From NCBI GenBank assembly GCA_016926695.1, contig JAFGOB010000135.1, positions 1-7,757 of the forward strand: DNA of 7,757 nt. The letters are read 5' to 3'. This DNA is from Dehalococcoidales bacterium. GTDB lineage: Bacteria; Chloroflexota; Dehalococcoidia; Dehalococcoidales; UBA3254. A program made the translations under genes and the position numbers. Shown in pieces: positions 1 to 6,368 of this stretch (within the stretch, counting starts at the first letter, position 1; every line of letters begins with the position of its first letter). The notes below the pieces were generated by a model. The model saw nothing but the letters and a program-made list of their open reading frames with translations. It was not told where the DNA came from and did no database searches.

Positions 1-86
1 AATCTGATGAACCGCCGTATACCGAACGGTACGTACGGTGGTGTGAGAGGACGCCGGGCGAACTAATCACCCGGCTCCTACTCGAT
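1..86 (+). mobile_element. 3' end of a bacterial class C (group IIC) intron, domains V and VI
   Basis: This is the terminal part of a self-splicing group II intron; the catalytic domains I-IV and any intron-encoded reverse transcriptase would lie to the left of the window. Domain V is visible at about 11-43. The stem CCGCCGTA (12-19) pairs with TACGGTGG (34-41), an inner stem TACC/GGTA (20-23/28-31) closes the loop GAAC, and a two-base CG bulge sits at 32-33. The triad is CGC rather than AGC, as in IIC introns such as that of Oceanobacillus iheyensis. The linker GTGTGAGAGG follows, then a domain VI hairpin GCCGGG (53-58)/CCCGGC (70-75), and the typical class C 3' terminus CCTACTCGAT ending near 86. 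No exon gene is visible at the junction, in keeping with the known habit of IIC introns to insert after terminator hairpins. Whether the upstream part is intact cannot be seen. Confidence 0.88.
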
Positions 87-131
87 TATCGCCGCTGTGT
101 TTATTGTATCCACCATACTATTATCAACCCC

Positions 132-160
132 TTTACTTTTGCGGCCTTTATTGCTTTAAT
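132..160 (+). promoter_or_regulatory. Candidate sigma-70-type promoter for the rmuC operon
   Basis: TTTACT (132-137) and TTTAAT (155-160) are separated by 17 bp and match the -35 and -10 consensus at 4 of 6 and 5 of 6 positions. Transcription would begin near 167, about 20 bp before the rmuC start. The whole gap 87-183 between the intron end and rmuC is AT-rich and contains no other recognisable feature. Confidence 0.5.
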
Positions 161-175
161 TAGCCTTGATCATAT

Positions 176-182
176 AGGGGGG
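176..182 (+). promoter_or_regulatory. Shine-Dalgarno sequence of rmuC; bears on start choice
   Basis: The purine run AGGGGGG ends only one base before the ATG at 184 but lies 7 bases before an in-frame GTG at 190. Normal spacing favours the GTG, which would shorten RmuC by two residues. An in-frame TAG at 175-177 rules out any start further upstream. Confidence 0.55.
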
Positions 183-183
183 C

Positions 184-1212
184 ATGGCCGTGAGTGTTGA
201 AACGATTGTCATGATAGTCCTGGTCCTGAGTGTAGCAGTCCTGATTGCGGTGGTATTGACCCGCCGTCAACAGGACTACGCACAGTCCTTCTTTCTGCTT
301 CAGCAGAGAATGGGACAGATCGAAGACCAGGTAAGGAAGAGCCTGGACGAGGGCAACAGGTCCTTCGGTGAAAAATATGAAAACTCTTTGAAAGTGATAG
401 GCGATATTAAGAAGACTATCGGCAGCCTGGAGGAGACCAACAGGCAAATGCTGTCCATAGGCAGGGATATTGCCGGACTCCAGGACCTGCTGAGACCTCC
501 ACAAATCAGGGGCGGGCTGGGAGAAATGACGCTTAATAATATCCTGAGAGAGATTCTTCCCGGTCAGAGCTATTCGGAGCAGTACCGTTTCAGGAACGGA
601 GTGATCGTGGATGCGGTGATAAAAATCGGCGGCCGCATTGTCCCCATTGATGCCAAGTTCCCCCTCGATAGCTTCGAGCGGTTTATATCCTGTACGGATG
701 ACAGGGAAAAGGCCTCGTGTTTAAAGGAGTTCTGCCGCAGTGTCAAGATGAAGATTGACGATATATCAGCTAAATATATCCAGGAAGACGAGTGCACCTA
801 TGATTTTGCCCTGATGTATATTCCCTCCGAGAATATCTACTATCAGACCATCCTTAAAAATGAACTGGAAGTGGAAGGGAAGAGCATCGCGGAATACGCC
901 CTGGAGCGGCGGGTGGTGATCGTCTCTCCCAACAGCGTTTATGCCTATCTCAGGGTAATTCATATCGGCCTGCGGGGTATGCAGTTTGAAAGTAACATAC
1001 GCAAAATCCTGGATGACTACAGCCGTCTGAACAAAGAGCTGGAAAAATTCGAGAAACAGTTTGCTACCCTGGGTACGCATATCAACCATGCCCAGGCAGC
1101 TTTTGACGGGGCTTCCAGGCAGCTCGATACTGTTTCAAACAAAATGGCCAGGATAGGTGAGTCTTCAGTACCAGAAAACAGCGTCATTGAAGGGCAGCGG
1201 CAGGTGCCGTAA
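184..1212 (+). CDS. rmuC: DNA recombination protein RmuC
   Basis: RmuC-family proteins are predicted nucleases of the restriction-endonuclease-like (PD-(D/E)XK) fold that limit inversions and other rearrangements; the exact substrate is not settled. Residues 7-25 form one hydrophobic membrane anchor and residues about 35-100 look like coiled coil. The RmuC core follows at about 105-295. It contains the family signature RGGLGE (109-114), the putative catalytic pair D143 and D156-A-K158 (IDAKFP), and the conserved strands FALMYIPSE (208-216) and VVIVSPNSVYAYLR (244-257). At 342 residues it is shorter than the usual 400-500, mostly because the coiled coil and C-terminus are short; the core looks complete. 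It is the first gene of a co-directional cluster with DUF4342, polA and mutM, 45 bp before the next gene. The start could be GTG at 190. Family assignment is firm; biochemical activity is inferred. Confidence 0.93.
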   Translation: MAVSVETIVMIVLVLSVAVLIAVVLTRRQQDYAQSFFLLQQRMGQIEDQVRKSLDEGNRSFGEKYENSLKVIGDIKKTIGSLEETNRQMLSIGRDIAGLQDLLRPPQIRGGLGEMTLNNILREILPGQSYSEQYRFRNGVIVDAVIKIGGRIVPIDAKFPLDSFERFISCTDDREKASCLKEFCRSVKMKIDDISAKYIQEDECTYDFALMYIPSENIYYQTILKNELEVEGKSIAEYALERRVVIVSPNSVYAYLRVIHIGLRGMQFESNIRKILDDYSRLNKELEKFEKQFATLGTHINHAQAAFDGASRQLDTVSNKMARIGESSVPENSVIEGQRQVP

Positions 1213-1257
1213 TATTTGGTATAGAATGTAACTGAAGTACTGGATAGGAGGAAAACA

Positions 1258-1530
1258 ATGGCTACTGAAAAATTTACCGTATCCGGTGACGAACTGGTAT
1301 CCAGAATCAAGAAGCTGGTCCACGAGGGGAATATCCGCCGGGTAAGAGTCATCCAGGGGGGCAGGACTATCCTGGAAATCCCTCTTTCCATCGGAGCTCC
1401 CGCTGCCGCTATCGGGATCATGATATCACCCATACTGGCCGCCCTGGGAGCTTTCGCCGCACTGGTAACTGAATGCACCATTGAGGTAGAGAAAATAGAA
1501 GAAACGGATGACAAGACCGACAACACGTGA
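1258..1530 (+). CDS. DUF4342 domain-containing small protein
   Basis: This 90-residue protein has a strong ribosome-binding site, AGGAGG at 1246-1251, six bases before the ATG. The N-terminal half (residues 5-45) is charged and predicted alpha/beta, including the helix DELVSRIKKLVHEGNIRRV, followed by the strand motif GGRTILEIPL. Residues 43-71 are a Gly/Ala/Ile-rich hydrophobic stretch long enough to cross or enter a membrane, and the tail is acidic (EVEKIEETDDKTDN). The sequence after the helix (ILEIPLSIG, then LAALGAFAALVTEC) is the pattern I associate with DUF4342, whose function is unknown. In some homologues the domain follows a UBA-like helical segment; the N-terminal helix here may be a remnant of that. 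It sits between rmuC and polA and ends 18 bp before polA in the same reading frame, so co-transcription is likely. A role in DNA repair is suggested only by position. Confidence 0.8.
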   Translation: MATEKFTVSGDELVSRIKKLVHEGNIRRVRVIQGGRTILEIPLSIGAPAAAIGIMISPILAALGAFAALVTECTIEVEKIEETDDKTDNT

Positions 1531-1533
1531 GAC

Positions 1534-1542
1534 TGCTATAAT
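1534..1542 (+). promoter_or_regulatory. Extended -10 promoter directly before the polA start
   Basis: TGC-TATAAT is a perfect match to the extended -10 element (TGnTATAAT). It ends 6 bases before the polA ATG, so transcription would begin at or within a base or two of the A of the start codon, giving a leaderless mRNA. No convincing -35 hexamer is present at 16-18 bp, which extended -10 promoters can tolerate. No Shine-Dalgarno sequence is visible before polA, in keeping with this reading. Translational coupling to the DUF4342 stop 18 bp upstream is the alternative. Confidence 0.5.
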
Positions 1543-1548
1543 AACCGT

Positions 1549-4275
1549 ATGGAAAATAAAAAAAGCCTTTTGCTGCTCATCGACGGGAATGCCCTGGTAC
1601 ACAGGGCTTTCCATGCTTTACCACCTTTAACGGTTCCCAGGACGGGTGAAACTGTAGGAGCGGTCTATGGTTTCTCGATGATGCTGGTCAAAGCCATCAA
1701 CGAGCTTAAACCCACACACTCCGCCATCGCTTTCGACCGTAAAGCCCCTACCTTCAGACACCAGCTTTACGATCAATACAAGGCCCACCGCCCTCCCATG
1801 CCGGAGGAACTGGCCGGGCAACTGGGCAGGGTGAGGGAGGTGGTCGATGCCTTCAGCATCCCTGTTTTTGAGCTGGACGGCTACGAGGCGGATGATATTC
1901 TGGGGACGCTCAGTCTTCAGGCTGCCAGGCAGGGTGTGCCGGTGGTTATTCTCACGGGGGATGCCGACCTCATGCAGCTAGTATCGTCCGGTGTGAAAAT
2001 ATTTTATCCCAGGCCGGGCGGGACTTTCAGCGATGCCGTATTGTATGATGAAGAAGCGGTAAAAAACCGCTATGGAGTGACTCCTTCGCAGGTGGCCGAT
2101 CTAAAGGCGTTGAAGGGGGATTCCTCGGATAATATCCCGGGAGTGCCTGGAGTAGGCGATAAGACCGCTCTCAAGCTGTTGCAGCAGTTCGGTAATGTCG
2201 AGACCATGTTGTCACGGCTGGATGAAGTGGAACCTTTGAAGCTGAGGGAGAAACTCAAATCCAGTGTAGATGTGGTACGGAGCAGTTACACCCTGGCTAC
2301 TATTGTCAAAGATGTCGCGGTGGTACTGGACTTCGACCGGTGCTGCCGGATGGATCGTTATAACCGCAACCAGGTTGTAGAACTTTTTCGCGATCTGGGT
2401 TTTAATACCCTGGTGCCCAAACTGCCTGAAACGGCAACTGAAAACGGCCCGCAATCCGCATTGAAATCTGAGGTGACTGTTAAAGCGGCCAGGTATGAAA
2501 CACTGAATACCCCTGAGGCCCTGGAACGGGTGCTGTCCCGTCTGGATGCGGCGGAGGAACTTTCGGTGTCTGTGGAGGGCTCAACCTCCTCCCCCATGTC
2601 CTCGGTTATGGTGGGCATCGCCCTTTCTCCGGCTGAAGGAGAGGCCTACTACCTGCCTGCGGCAGGACCGCAGGCGAATTCAACGGCCTGTTTGTCCCTT
2701 GATTACCTGATTATAAAAATCAAGCCCCTCCTGGAAAAAAGACGTCTTGCTCTTAATCTCTATAACAGCAAGTACGCCCGGATTCTGCTGGCTGAAAACG
2801 GTATTGAGCCGGGCAGTCCGGTATTCGATCCGGTACTGGCTGCTTACCTGCTGGGTGATAAAAGCCTGGGATTGAAGGAGATCGTTTTCAGCCGGACGGG
2901 AAGGGAAATGATACCTTCCAGCGACCTGGTAGGCTCCGGTTCCAGGCAAATACCGCTGTTCCAGGTTGACCTGGCCCAGGTCTCCACTTTTGCCTGCGCC
3001 AATGCTGATATGACCGGCGTTATTACGCCGCTTTTGAAAAAAGAGCTTGACCAGGTTGGTCTGCGGAAGCTTTTCGATCAGGTGGAGATGCCCCTTGTTC
3101 CGGTGCTGGCCTATATCGAAAGCTGCGGTATACTGCTGGACAAAGGGCTGCTAAAGATCATGTCCATGCGTTTGGGAGAGCAGCTCAGCGGTATCGAGAA
3201 AAAGGTATTCGAGGCTGCCGGAGGGGAGTTCAATCTCAACTCTCCGGCCCAACTGGGAGCGGTATTGTTTGAAAAAATGAATCTGCCTGGAAAAAAGGTA
3301 CGGGGAAAATATTCCACGGACGCCTCCGTGCTGGAGTCACTGCGGGGATATGATGTTGTCAGGGACATAATGGAGTACCGCCAGTTGATGAAACTCAAGT
3401 CCACTTACGTGGATGCGCTTCCTGGCCTGGTTAATGAAAGGACCGGCAGGCTTCATACCAGCTTCAACCAGACCCGCACCACCACCGGCAGGTTATCCTC
3501 GAGCGATCCCAATTTACAGAACATACCGGTCAGGGACGAAACAGGGCGTGAAATACGCCAGGCCTTCATCGCCCCGCCCGGCTCGGTGCTTATCGCCGGT
3601 GATTATTCGCAAATCGATTTGCGTGCCCTGGCCCACCTGTCCCAGGATGAAAATCTGCTTGAGGCTTTCAGACAGGACAGGGACATTCACGCGTCGACCG
3701 CCGCCCAGCTTTTCGGAGTGGATATCTCGGAAGTAAAAGCGGATATGCGCCGCCTGGCCAAGACGGTCAATTTCGGTGTTATCTACGGCATGAGTGAATT
3801 CGGGCTTGAGCAGGCGACCGACCTGTCACGGGCGGAGGCCGGAAAATTCATCGCCGCCTATTTCAAGAAATACCCCGGTGTAACACGTTACCTGGAAGAG
3901 ACCCGCGAGCAGGCCCGCAGGACCGGCTTCGTTCAGACTATACTGGGCCGCAGGCGGTATATCCCTGAAATCAATTCTCCTAACCGCATGGTCAGGGAGG
4001 CATCCGAGCGCATGGCTATAAACATGCCGGTCCAGGGTACTTCTTCCGATATTATCAAGGTGGCCATGATAGACCTCTACCGGGATATGCAGAAAAGGGG
4101 ACTGAAAAGCAAGATGTTGCTCCAGGTGCATGACGAGCTGATTTTCGAGGTCCCGCAAGACGAAGCTGTGGAGATGACTTCCCTGGTCCGCGAGAAGATG
4201 TCCGGGGCTATAGAGCTGAGCGTGCCTTTAAAAGTGGATATCAAAAGCGGACCCAACTGGGGAGCTATGGAGTAA
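1549..4275 (+). CDS. polA: DNA polymerase I (5' nuclease active, 3'-5' exonuclease site degenerate)
   Basis: Family A polymerase of 908 residues that fills repair gaps and removes Okazaki primers. The 5' nuclease domain (about 5-290) keeps its metal ligands: D12 (IDGNA), E113/D115/D116 (GYEADD), D138/D140 (TGDAD) and D191/D194 (GDSSDNIPGVPGVGDKTA, the helix-3-turn-helix). The 3'-5' exonuclease-like domain (about 310-500) has lost its catalytic acids. The E. coli D355/E357 pair aligns with S341/E343, D424 with A410 and D501 with N485, so proofreading should be absent, as in Taq and Bst polymerases. The polymerase domain (about 510-908) is intact: motif A DYSQIDLR (685-692, D685), motif B with K738, F742 and Y746, and motif C VHDE (860-863, D862). 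F742 corresponds to E. coli F762. No Shine-Dalgarno sequence precedes the ATG; see the promoter at 1534. mutM follows after 3 bp, so the two are almost certainly co-expressed. Confidence 0.97.
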   Translation: MENKKSLLLLIDGNALVHRAFHALPPLTVPRTGETVGAVYGFSMMLVKAINELKPTHSAIAFDRKAPTFRHQLYDQYKAHRPPMPEELAGQLGRVREVVDAFSIPVFELDGYEADDILGTLSLQAARQGVPVVILTGDADLMQLVSSGVKIFYPRPGGTFSDAVLYDEEAVKNRYGVTPSQVADLKALKGDSSDNIPGVPGVGDKTALKLLQQFGNVETMLSRLDEVEPLKLREKLKSSVDVVRSSYTLATIVKDVAVVLDFDRCCRMDRYNRNQVVELFRDLGFNTLVPKLPETATENGPQSALKSEVTVKAARYETLNTPEALERVLSRLDAAEELSVSVEGSTSSPMSSVMVGIALSPAEGEAYYLPAAGPQANSTACLSLDYLIIKIKPLLEKRRLALNLYNSKYARILLAENGIEPGSPVFDPVLAAYLLGDKSLGLKEIVFSRTGREMIPSSDLVGSGSRQIPLFQVDLAQVSTFACANADMTGVITPLLKKELDQVGLRKLFDQVEMPLVPVLAYIESCGILLDKGLLKIMSMRLGEQLSGIEKKVFEAAGGEFNLNSPAQLGAVLFEKMNLPGKKVRGKYSTDASVLESLRGYDVVRDIMEYRQLMKLKSTYVDALPGLVNERTGRLHTSFNQTRTTTGRLSSSDPNLQNIPVRDETGREIRQAFIAPPGSVLIAGDYSQIDLRALAHLSQDENLLEAFRQDRDIHASTAAQLFGVDISEVKADMRRLAKTVNFGVIYGMSEFGLEQATDLSRAEAGKFIAAYFKKYPGVTRYLEETREQARRTGFVQTILGRRRYIPEINSPNRMVREASERMAINMPVQGTSSDIIKVAMIDLYRDMQKRGLKSKMLLQVHDELIFEVPQDEAVEMTSLVREKMSGAIELSVPLKVDIKSGPNWGAME

Positions 4276-4278
4276 ACT

Positions 4279-5112
4279 TTGCCTGAACTACCCGAAGTGG
4301 AGACCACCATCAATGAGCTTAGACCCGGGATCACCGGAAAATATATCCGGTCAGTCGAGGTGTTTACACCCGGCACAATTGCCGGGATGCCGGCGGAGCG
4401 ATTTTGCCGGGACCTGGCCGGTCGCCGCATACTGGGAATAGCACGCAGGGGAAAGTTCCTGGTACTGGGCCTGGACGGGGACATGAAGTGGATAGTACAC
4501 CTGAGAATGACGGGCTCTTTGCTCCTGAAAGGTGAAGATGAGAAACCCGGGAAATTTGTCCGCGTGATTATTCACCTGAATGGTGGAACGTCTATCCATT
4601 TCCGTGACGTGCGGCGTTTCGGCAGGATGTGGCTGGTGGATGATGAGAAAAACGTGGTTGGAGACCTGGGAGTGGAACCGCTTTCGAAGGACTTCAGCCC
4701 CGAGAGGCTGGCGGCTCTTTTCAAGGGCCGTAAGACGCCCGTAAAAAACCTGCTCCTCGACCAGAAGCTGATAGCCGGGATCGGTAATATGTATGCCGAT
4801 GAAGCGCTGTACCGGGCACGCATTCATCCCCTGAGAATGGCAGACAGTCTGACGGTAAAAGAATACCGCAGCCTCCATGAGGCCATTCAACATGTGCTCA
4901 AAAAGGGTATACATAACAAAGGCGCCAGCACCGATACTTATTTGCGGCCGGATGGCAAAAAAGGCGGGGCCCAGCTTGAGTTTCAGGTGGCCCACCGCAA
5001 GGGCTGTGAATGCCCGGTCTGCCGGGAAATGATAGAACGTATATCTGTGGGCCAGAGGGGCACTTACTTCTGCCCGTCCTGCCAGAAGCTGACAGAATTG
5101 AAAGAACAATAA
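4279..5112 (+). CDS. mutM: Formamidopyrimidine-DNA glycosylase (Fpg/MutM)
   Basis: Bifunctional base-excision enzyme that removes 8-oxoguanine and formamidopyrimidines and cleaves the abasic site by beta/delta elimination. The start is TTG, fixed by the essential N-terminus PELPEVET. P2 becomes the catalytic N-terminal proline after Met removal, and E3 is the catalytic acid. A GGAG at 4269-4272, inside the end of polA, gives a 6-base spacing. Other conserved residues are K59 (RRGKF) and the void-filling triad M77 (HLRMTG), R112 and F114 (RRFG). The H2TH motif lies around 155-175 (QKLIAGIGNMYADEAL), the lesion loop at about 213-230, and a C-terminal zinc finger at C245/C248/C265/C268 with R260 in its tip. 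C243 is an additional cysteine next to the first ligand. The 277-residue length is normal. It lies 3 bp after polA and converges on the AAA+ regulator, leaving 3 bp between stop codons. Confidence 0.97.
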   Translation: MPELPEVETTINELRPGITGKYIRSVEVFTPGTIAGMPAERFCRDLAGRRILGIARRGKFLVLGLDGDMKWIVHLRMTGSLLLKGEDEKPGKFVRVIIHLNGGTSIHFRDVRRFGRMWLVDDEKNVVGDLGVEPLSKDFSPERLAALFKGRKTPVKNLLLDQKLIAGIGNMYADEALYRARIHPLRMADSLTVKEYRSLHEAIQHVLKKGIHNKGASTDTYLRPDGKKGGAQLEFQVAHRKGCECPVCREMIERISVGQRGTYFCPSCQKLTELKEQ

Positions 5113-5115
5113 CCG

Positions 5116-5133
5116 TCAGCCGTTGCTGATTTT
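5116..5133 (+). terminator. Weak candidate terminator for the polA-mutM transcript
   Basis: TCAGC-CGTT-GCTGA forms a 5-bp hairpin followed by TTTTGTT, beginning 3 bp after the mutM stop. It lies inside the last codons of the convergent AAA+ gene. The stem is short, so termination may be partial. Confidence 0.35.
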
Positions 5134-6102
5134 GTTGATGTTCAGACCGTAGGCCTTTATCTTGTTGTAAAGCGTCATACGGGAGATACCCAGCATCCTG
5201 GCAGCCTCGCTGCAGTTGCCTCCCGCTTCAACCAGGATATTCAGAATATGGTTTTTTTCAATCTCGCGCATGGTCTTTCCCACCGGCGCCTTGTGAGGCA
5301 GATACAGACTCTGCTGGGTGAGGTCCGATACTTCTATAAGATCCCCCCTGGCCAGTATCACCGCGCGCTCGATAGCGTTTTCCAGCTCATGGAGGTTGCC
5401 GGGCCATTCGTATTTCAGAAGAAAATCATCGGCCTCGGGAGTAAACCCGGCTACCTTTTTCTGGTTGTCCTTGTTGAACTTTTTTAAATAGTAGTCAGCC
5501 AGTACGGGAATATCTTCTTTTCTGCCCCTGAGAGGCGGCAGTTCAATATTCACCACCCCCAGACGGTAATACAGGTCTTCACGGAATTGCCCGGACTCGA
5601 TTTGTTTTTTCAGGTCTTTGCTGGTTGCCGATATCAAACGTATCTCGACCTGGAGGGGATGGTCTCCTCCGAGCCTGTAAAAGACCTTTTCTTCAATGGC
5701 GCTGAGCAGATGGACCTGAAAGGTCGGGTCGATTTCACTTACCTCATCCAGGAATAGAGTACCCTGATCGGCTAGTTCAAATTTTCCCCTTCGCAGGGGC
5801 TGCTGGCTGTTAAAGGCGCCGCTCTCGCAGCCGAAAAGTTCGCATTCGATCTGGTTTTCCGGCAGATGGGAACAGTTGACCGCTACGAAGGGTCCCTTTT
5901 TACGGAAACTTTGAGCATGGATAATACGGGCCAGCATCCCTTTGCCTGTTCCGCTTTCGCCTGATATTAAAACTGAAGCGTTGCTTTTTGCCACCATTTT
6001 TGTCATATCCACAATTCTTTGCATGATTGGGCTTCTGGCAACGATACTATCGAAGGAATGTTTTTCTTCCATGTTTTGCACTGTATATAGCTTATCTTCC
6101 AC
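5116..6102 (-). CDS. AAA+ / Fis-type transcriptional regulator without sensor domain, degenerate GAFTGA loop
   Basis: A 328-residue protein of the bacterial enhancer-binding family, with the PspF-like architecture of AAA+ core plus DNA-binding domain and only about 20 residues before the core. Walker A is GESGTGKG (48-55), Walker B TLFLDE (115-120), the arginine-finger region FREDLYYRL (173-181) and sensor II WPGNLHEL (233-240). A Fis-type helix-turn-helix lies at about 285-318 (CSEAARMLGISRMTLYNKIK). The loop that normally reads GAFTGA and touches sigma-54 here reads GAFNSQ (95-100), and sensor I is ATSKDL rather than the usual ATNRDL. The ATPase looks intact, but productive sigma-54 contact is doubtful. 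It may be a repressor or act on sigma-70 promoters, as TyrR does. The start is GTG, chosen for its good ribosome-binding site. No -24/-12 promoter was found in the upstream gap. Target genes are unknown. Confidence 0.9.
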   Translation of the reverse strand: MEDKLYTVQNMEEKHSFDSIVARSPIMQRIVDMTKMVAKSNASVLISGESGTGKGMLARIIHAQSFRKKGPFVAVNCSHLPENQIECELFGCESGAFNSQQPLRRGKFELADQGTLFLDEVSEIDPTFQVHLLSAIEEKVFYRLGGDHPLQVEIRLISATSKDLKKQIESGQFREDLYYRLGVVNIELPPLRGRKEDIPVLADYYLKKFNKDNQKKVAGFTPEADDFLLKYEWPGNLHELENAIERAVILARGDLIEVSDLTQQSLYLPHKAPVGKTMREIEKNHILNILVEAGGNCSEAARMLGISRMTLYNKIKAYGLNINKISNG

Positions 6103-6106
6103 TTGA

Positions 6107-6114
6107 TCTCCTTT
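6107..6114 (-). promoter_or_regulatory. Ribosome-binding site that decides the GTG start of the AAA+ regulator
   Basis: On the minus strand AAAGGAGA ends four bases before GTG at 6102. The nearest in-frame ATG (residue 11, at 6072) has no comparable purine run, so the GTG is preferred. Confidence 0.75.
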
Positions 6115-6146
6115 CCGGATCAGCCTGAATATCCCGCTTTGTTGAC

Positions 6147-6279
6147 AAAAAAACCGGGTTAATCAGTTATTGCCTGCCTCGATAAGAAATCGTCGTGTCC
6201 CGGAGTATTCTGGCAGCAGCCGAAAAAACGTCCGACGGGAAGTAATTCTCGCCGGGAAGTCATTCCCGCCGAATGCCAG
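6147..6279 (-). ncRNA. Candidate structured leader or small RNA
   Basis: Read on the minus strand, an outer stem CTGGCA (6279-6274) pairs with TGCCAG (6215-6210) and encloses the two tandem palindromic hairpins at 6236-6271. Downstream a CCGGG (6203-6199) can pair with CCCGG (6158-6154), which is followed immediately by seven T residues (6153-6147), a terminator-like end. The same CCGGG could instead pair with CCCGG at 6256-6252 inside the tandem hairpins, giving two mutually exclusive folds. A TATAAT box at 6308-6303 would start transcription near 6296. It is either the 5' leader of the AAA+ gene or a separate RNA of about 150 nt. The stems are only 5-6 bp, and no known RNA family is recognised. 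Confidence 0.35.
6236..6271. repeat. Two tandem 19-bp palindromic repeats
   Basis: CGGGAAGTAATTCTCGCCG (6236-6254) and CGGGAAGTCATTCCCGCCG (6253-6271) match at 17 of 19 positions with a 17-bp period. The second contains a perfect inverted repeat CGGGAA-GTCA-TTCCCG; the first has one mismatch. This is the pattern of paired operator sites for a dimeric regulator, possibly the Fis-type protein encoded next to it, or of paired RNA hairpins. Confidence 0.75.
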
Positions 6280-6302
6280 TGATACTAGACGCCTGTCCAA
6301 AT

Positions 6303-6321
6303 ATTATACTATACAATTGTA
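6303..6321 (-). promoter_or_regulatory. Candidate minus-strand promoter with a palindrome in its spacer
   Basis: A perfect TATAAT is present on the minus strand at 6308-6303. No good -35 hexamer stands at 16-18 bp (TATGCT at 17 bp), so this is either a weak or an activator-dependent promoter. A perfect 10-bp palindrome TACAATTGTA (6312-6321) lies in the spacer, where a bound protein would block RNA polymerase. The predicted leader to the AAA+ GTG would be about 195 nt. Confidence 0.4.
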
Positions 6322-6349
6322 AATAAGCATAGTGGGTCAAAAAGACAGG

Positions 6350-6368
6350 TTTGTACCGGTGATACAAA
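6350..6368. repeat. Inverted repeat TTTGTA-N7-TACAAA
   Basis: A 19-bp inverted repeat with perfect 6-bp arms around CCGGTGA. It shares the TTGTA/TACAA half-site with the palindrome at 6312-6321, about 38 bp away, so both may be sites for one regulator. Confidence 0.5.

Noticed and set aside
1528..1551. Possible DUF4342-polA fusion by stop-codon readthrough
   Set aside because: The two genes share a frame with only a TGA and six codons between them, but the gap carries a perfect extended -10 and PolA starts at its normal N-terminus. No readthrough signal is seen.
3413..3736. Plus-strand frame of 107 codons inside polA
   Set aside because: It overlaps the conserved polymerase motif A region in another frame, and its Pro/Arg/Ser-rich product is typical of a shadow frame.
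4351..5109. Long open frame (252 codons) opposite mutM
   Set aside because: It is a shadow of mutM, whose catalytic and zinc-finger residues are all intact. The antisense product has no recognisable domain and no ribosome-binding site.
6159..6263. 34-codon minus-strand frame starting MTSRRELLPVG and ending just before CCCGG-T7
   Set aside because: It has no properly spaced ribosome-binding site and its start lies inside the palindromic repeat. Its end at the terminator-like segment is suggestive of a leader peptide but not enough to call a gene.
6236..6271. CRISPR array
   Set aside because: There are only two copies, they overlap by 2 bp, and there is no spacer between them.
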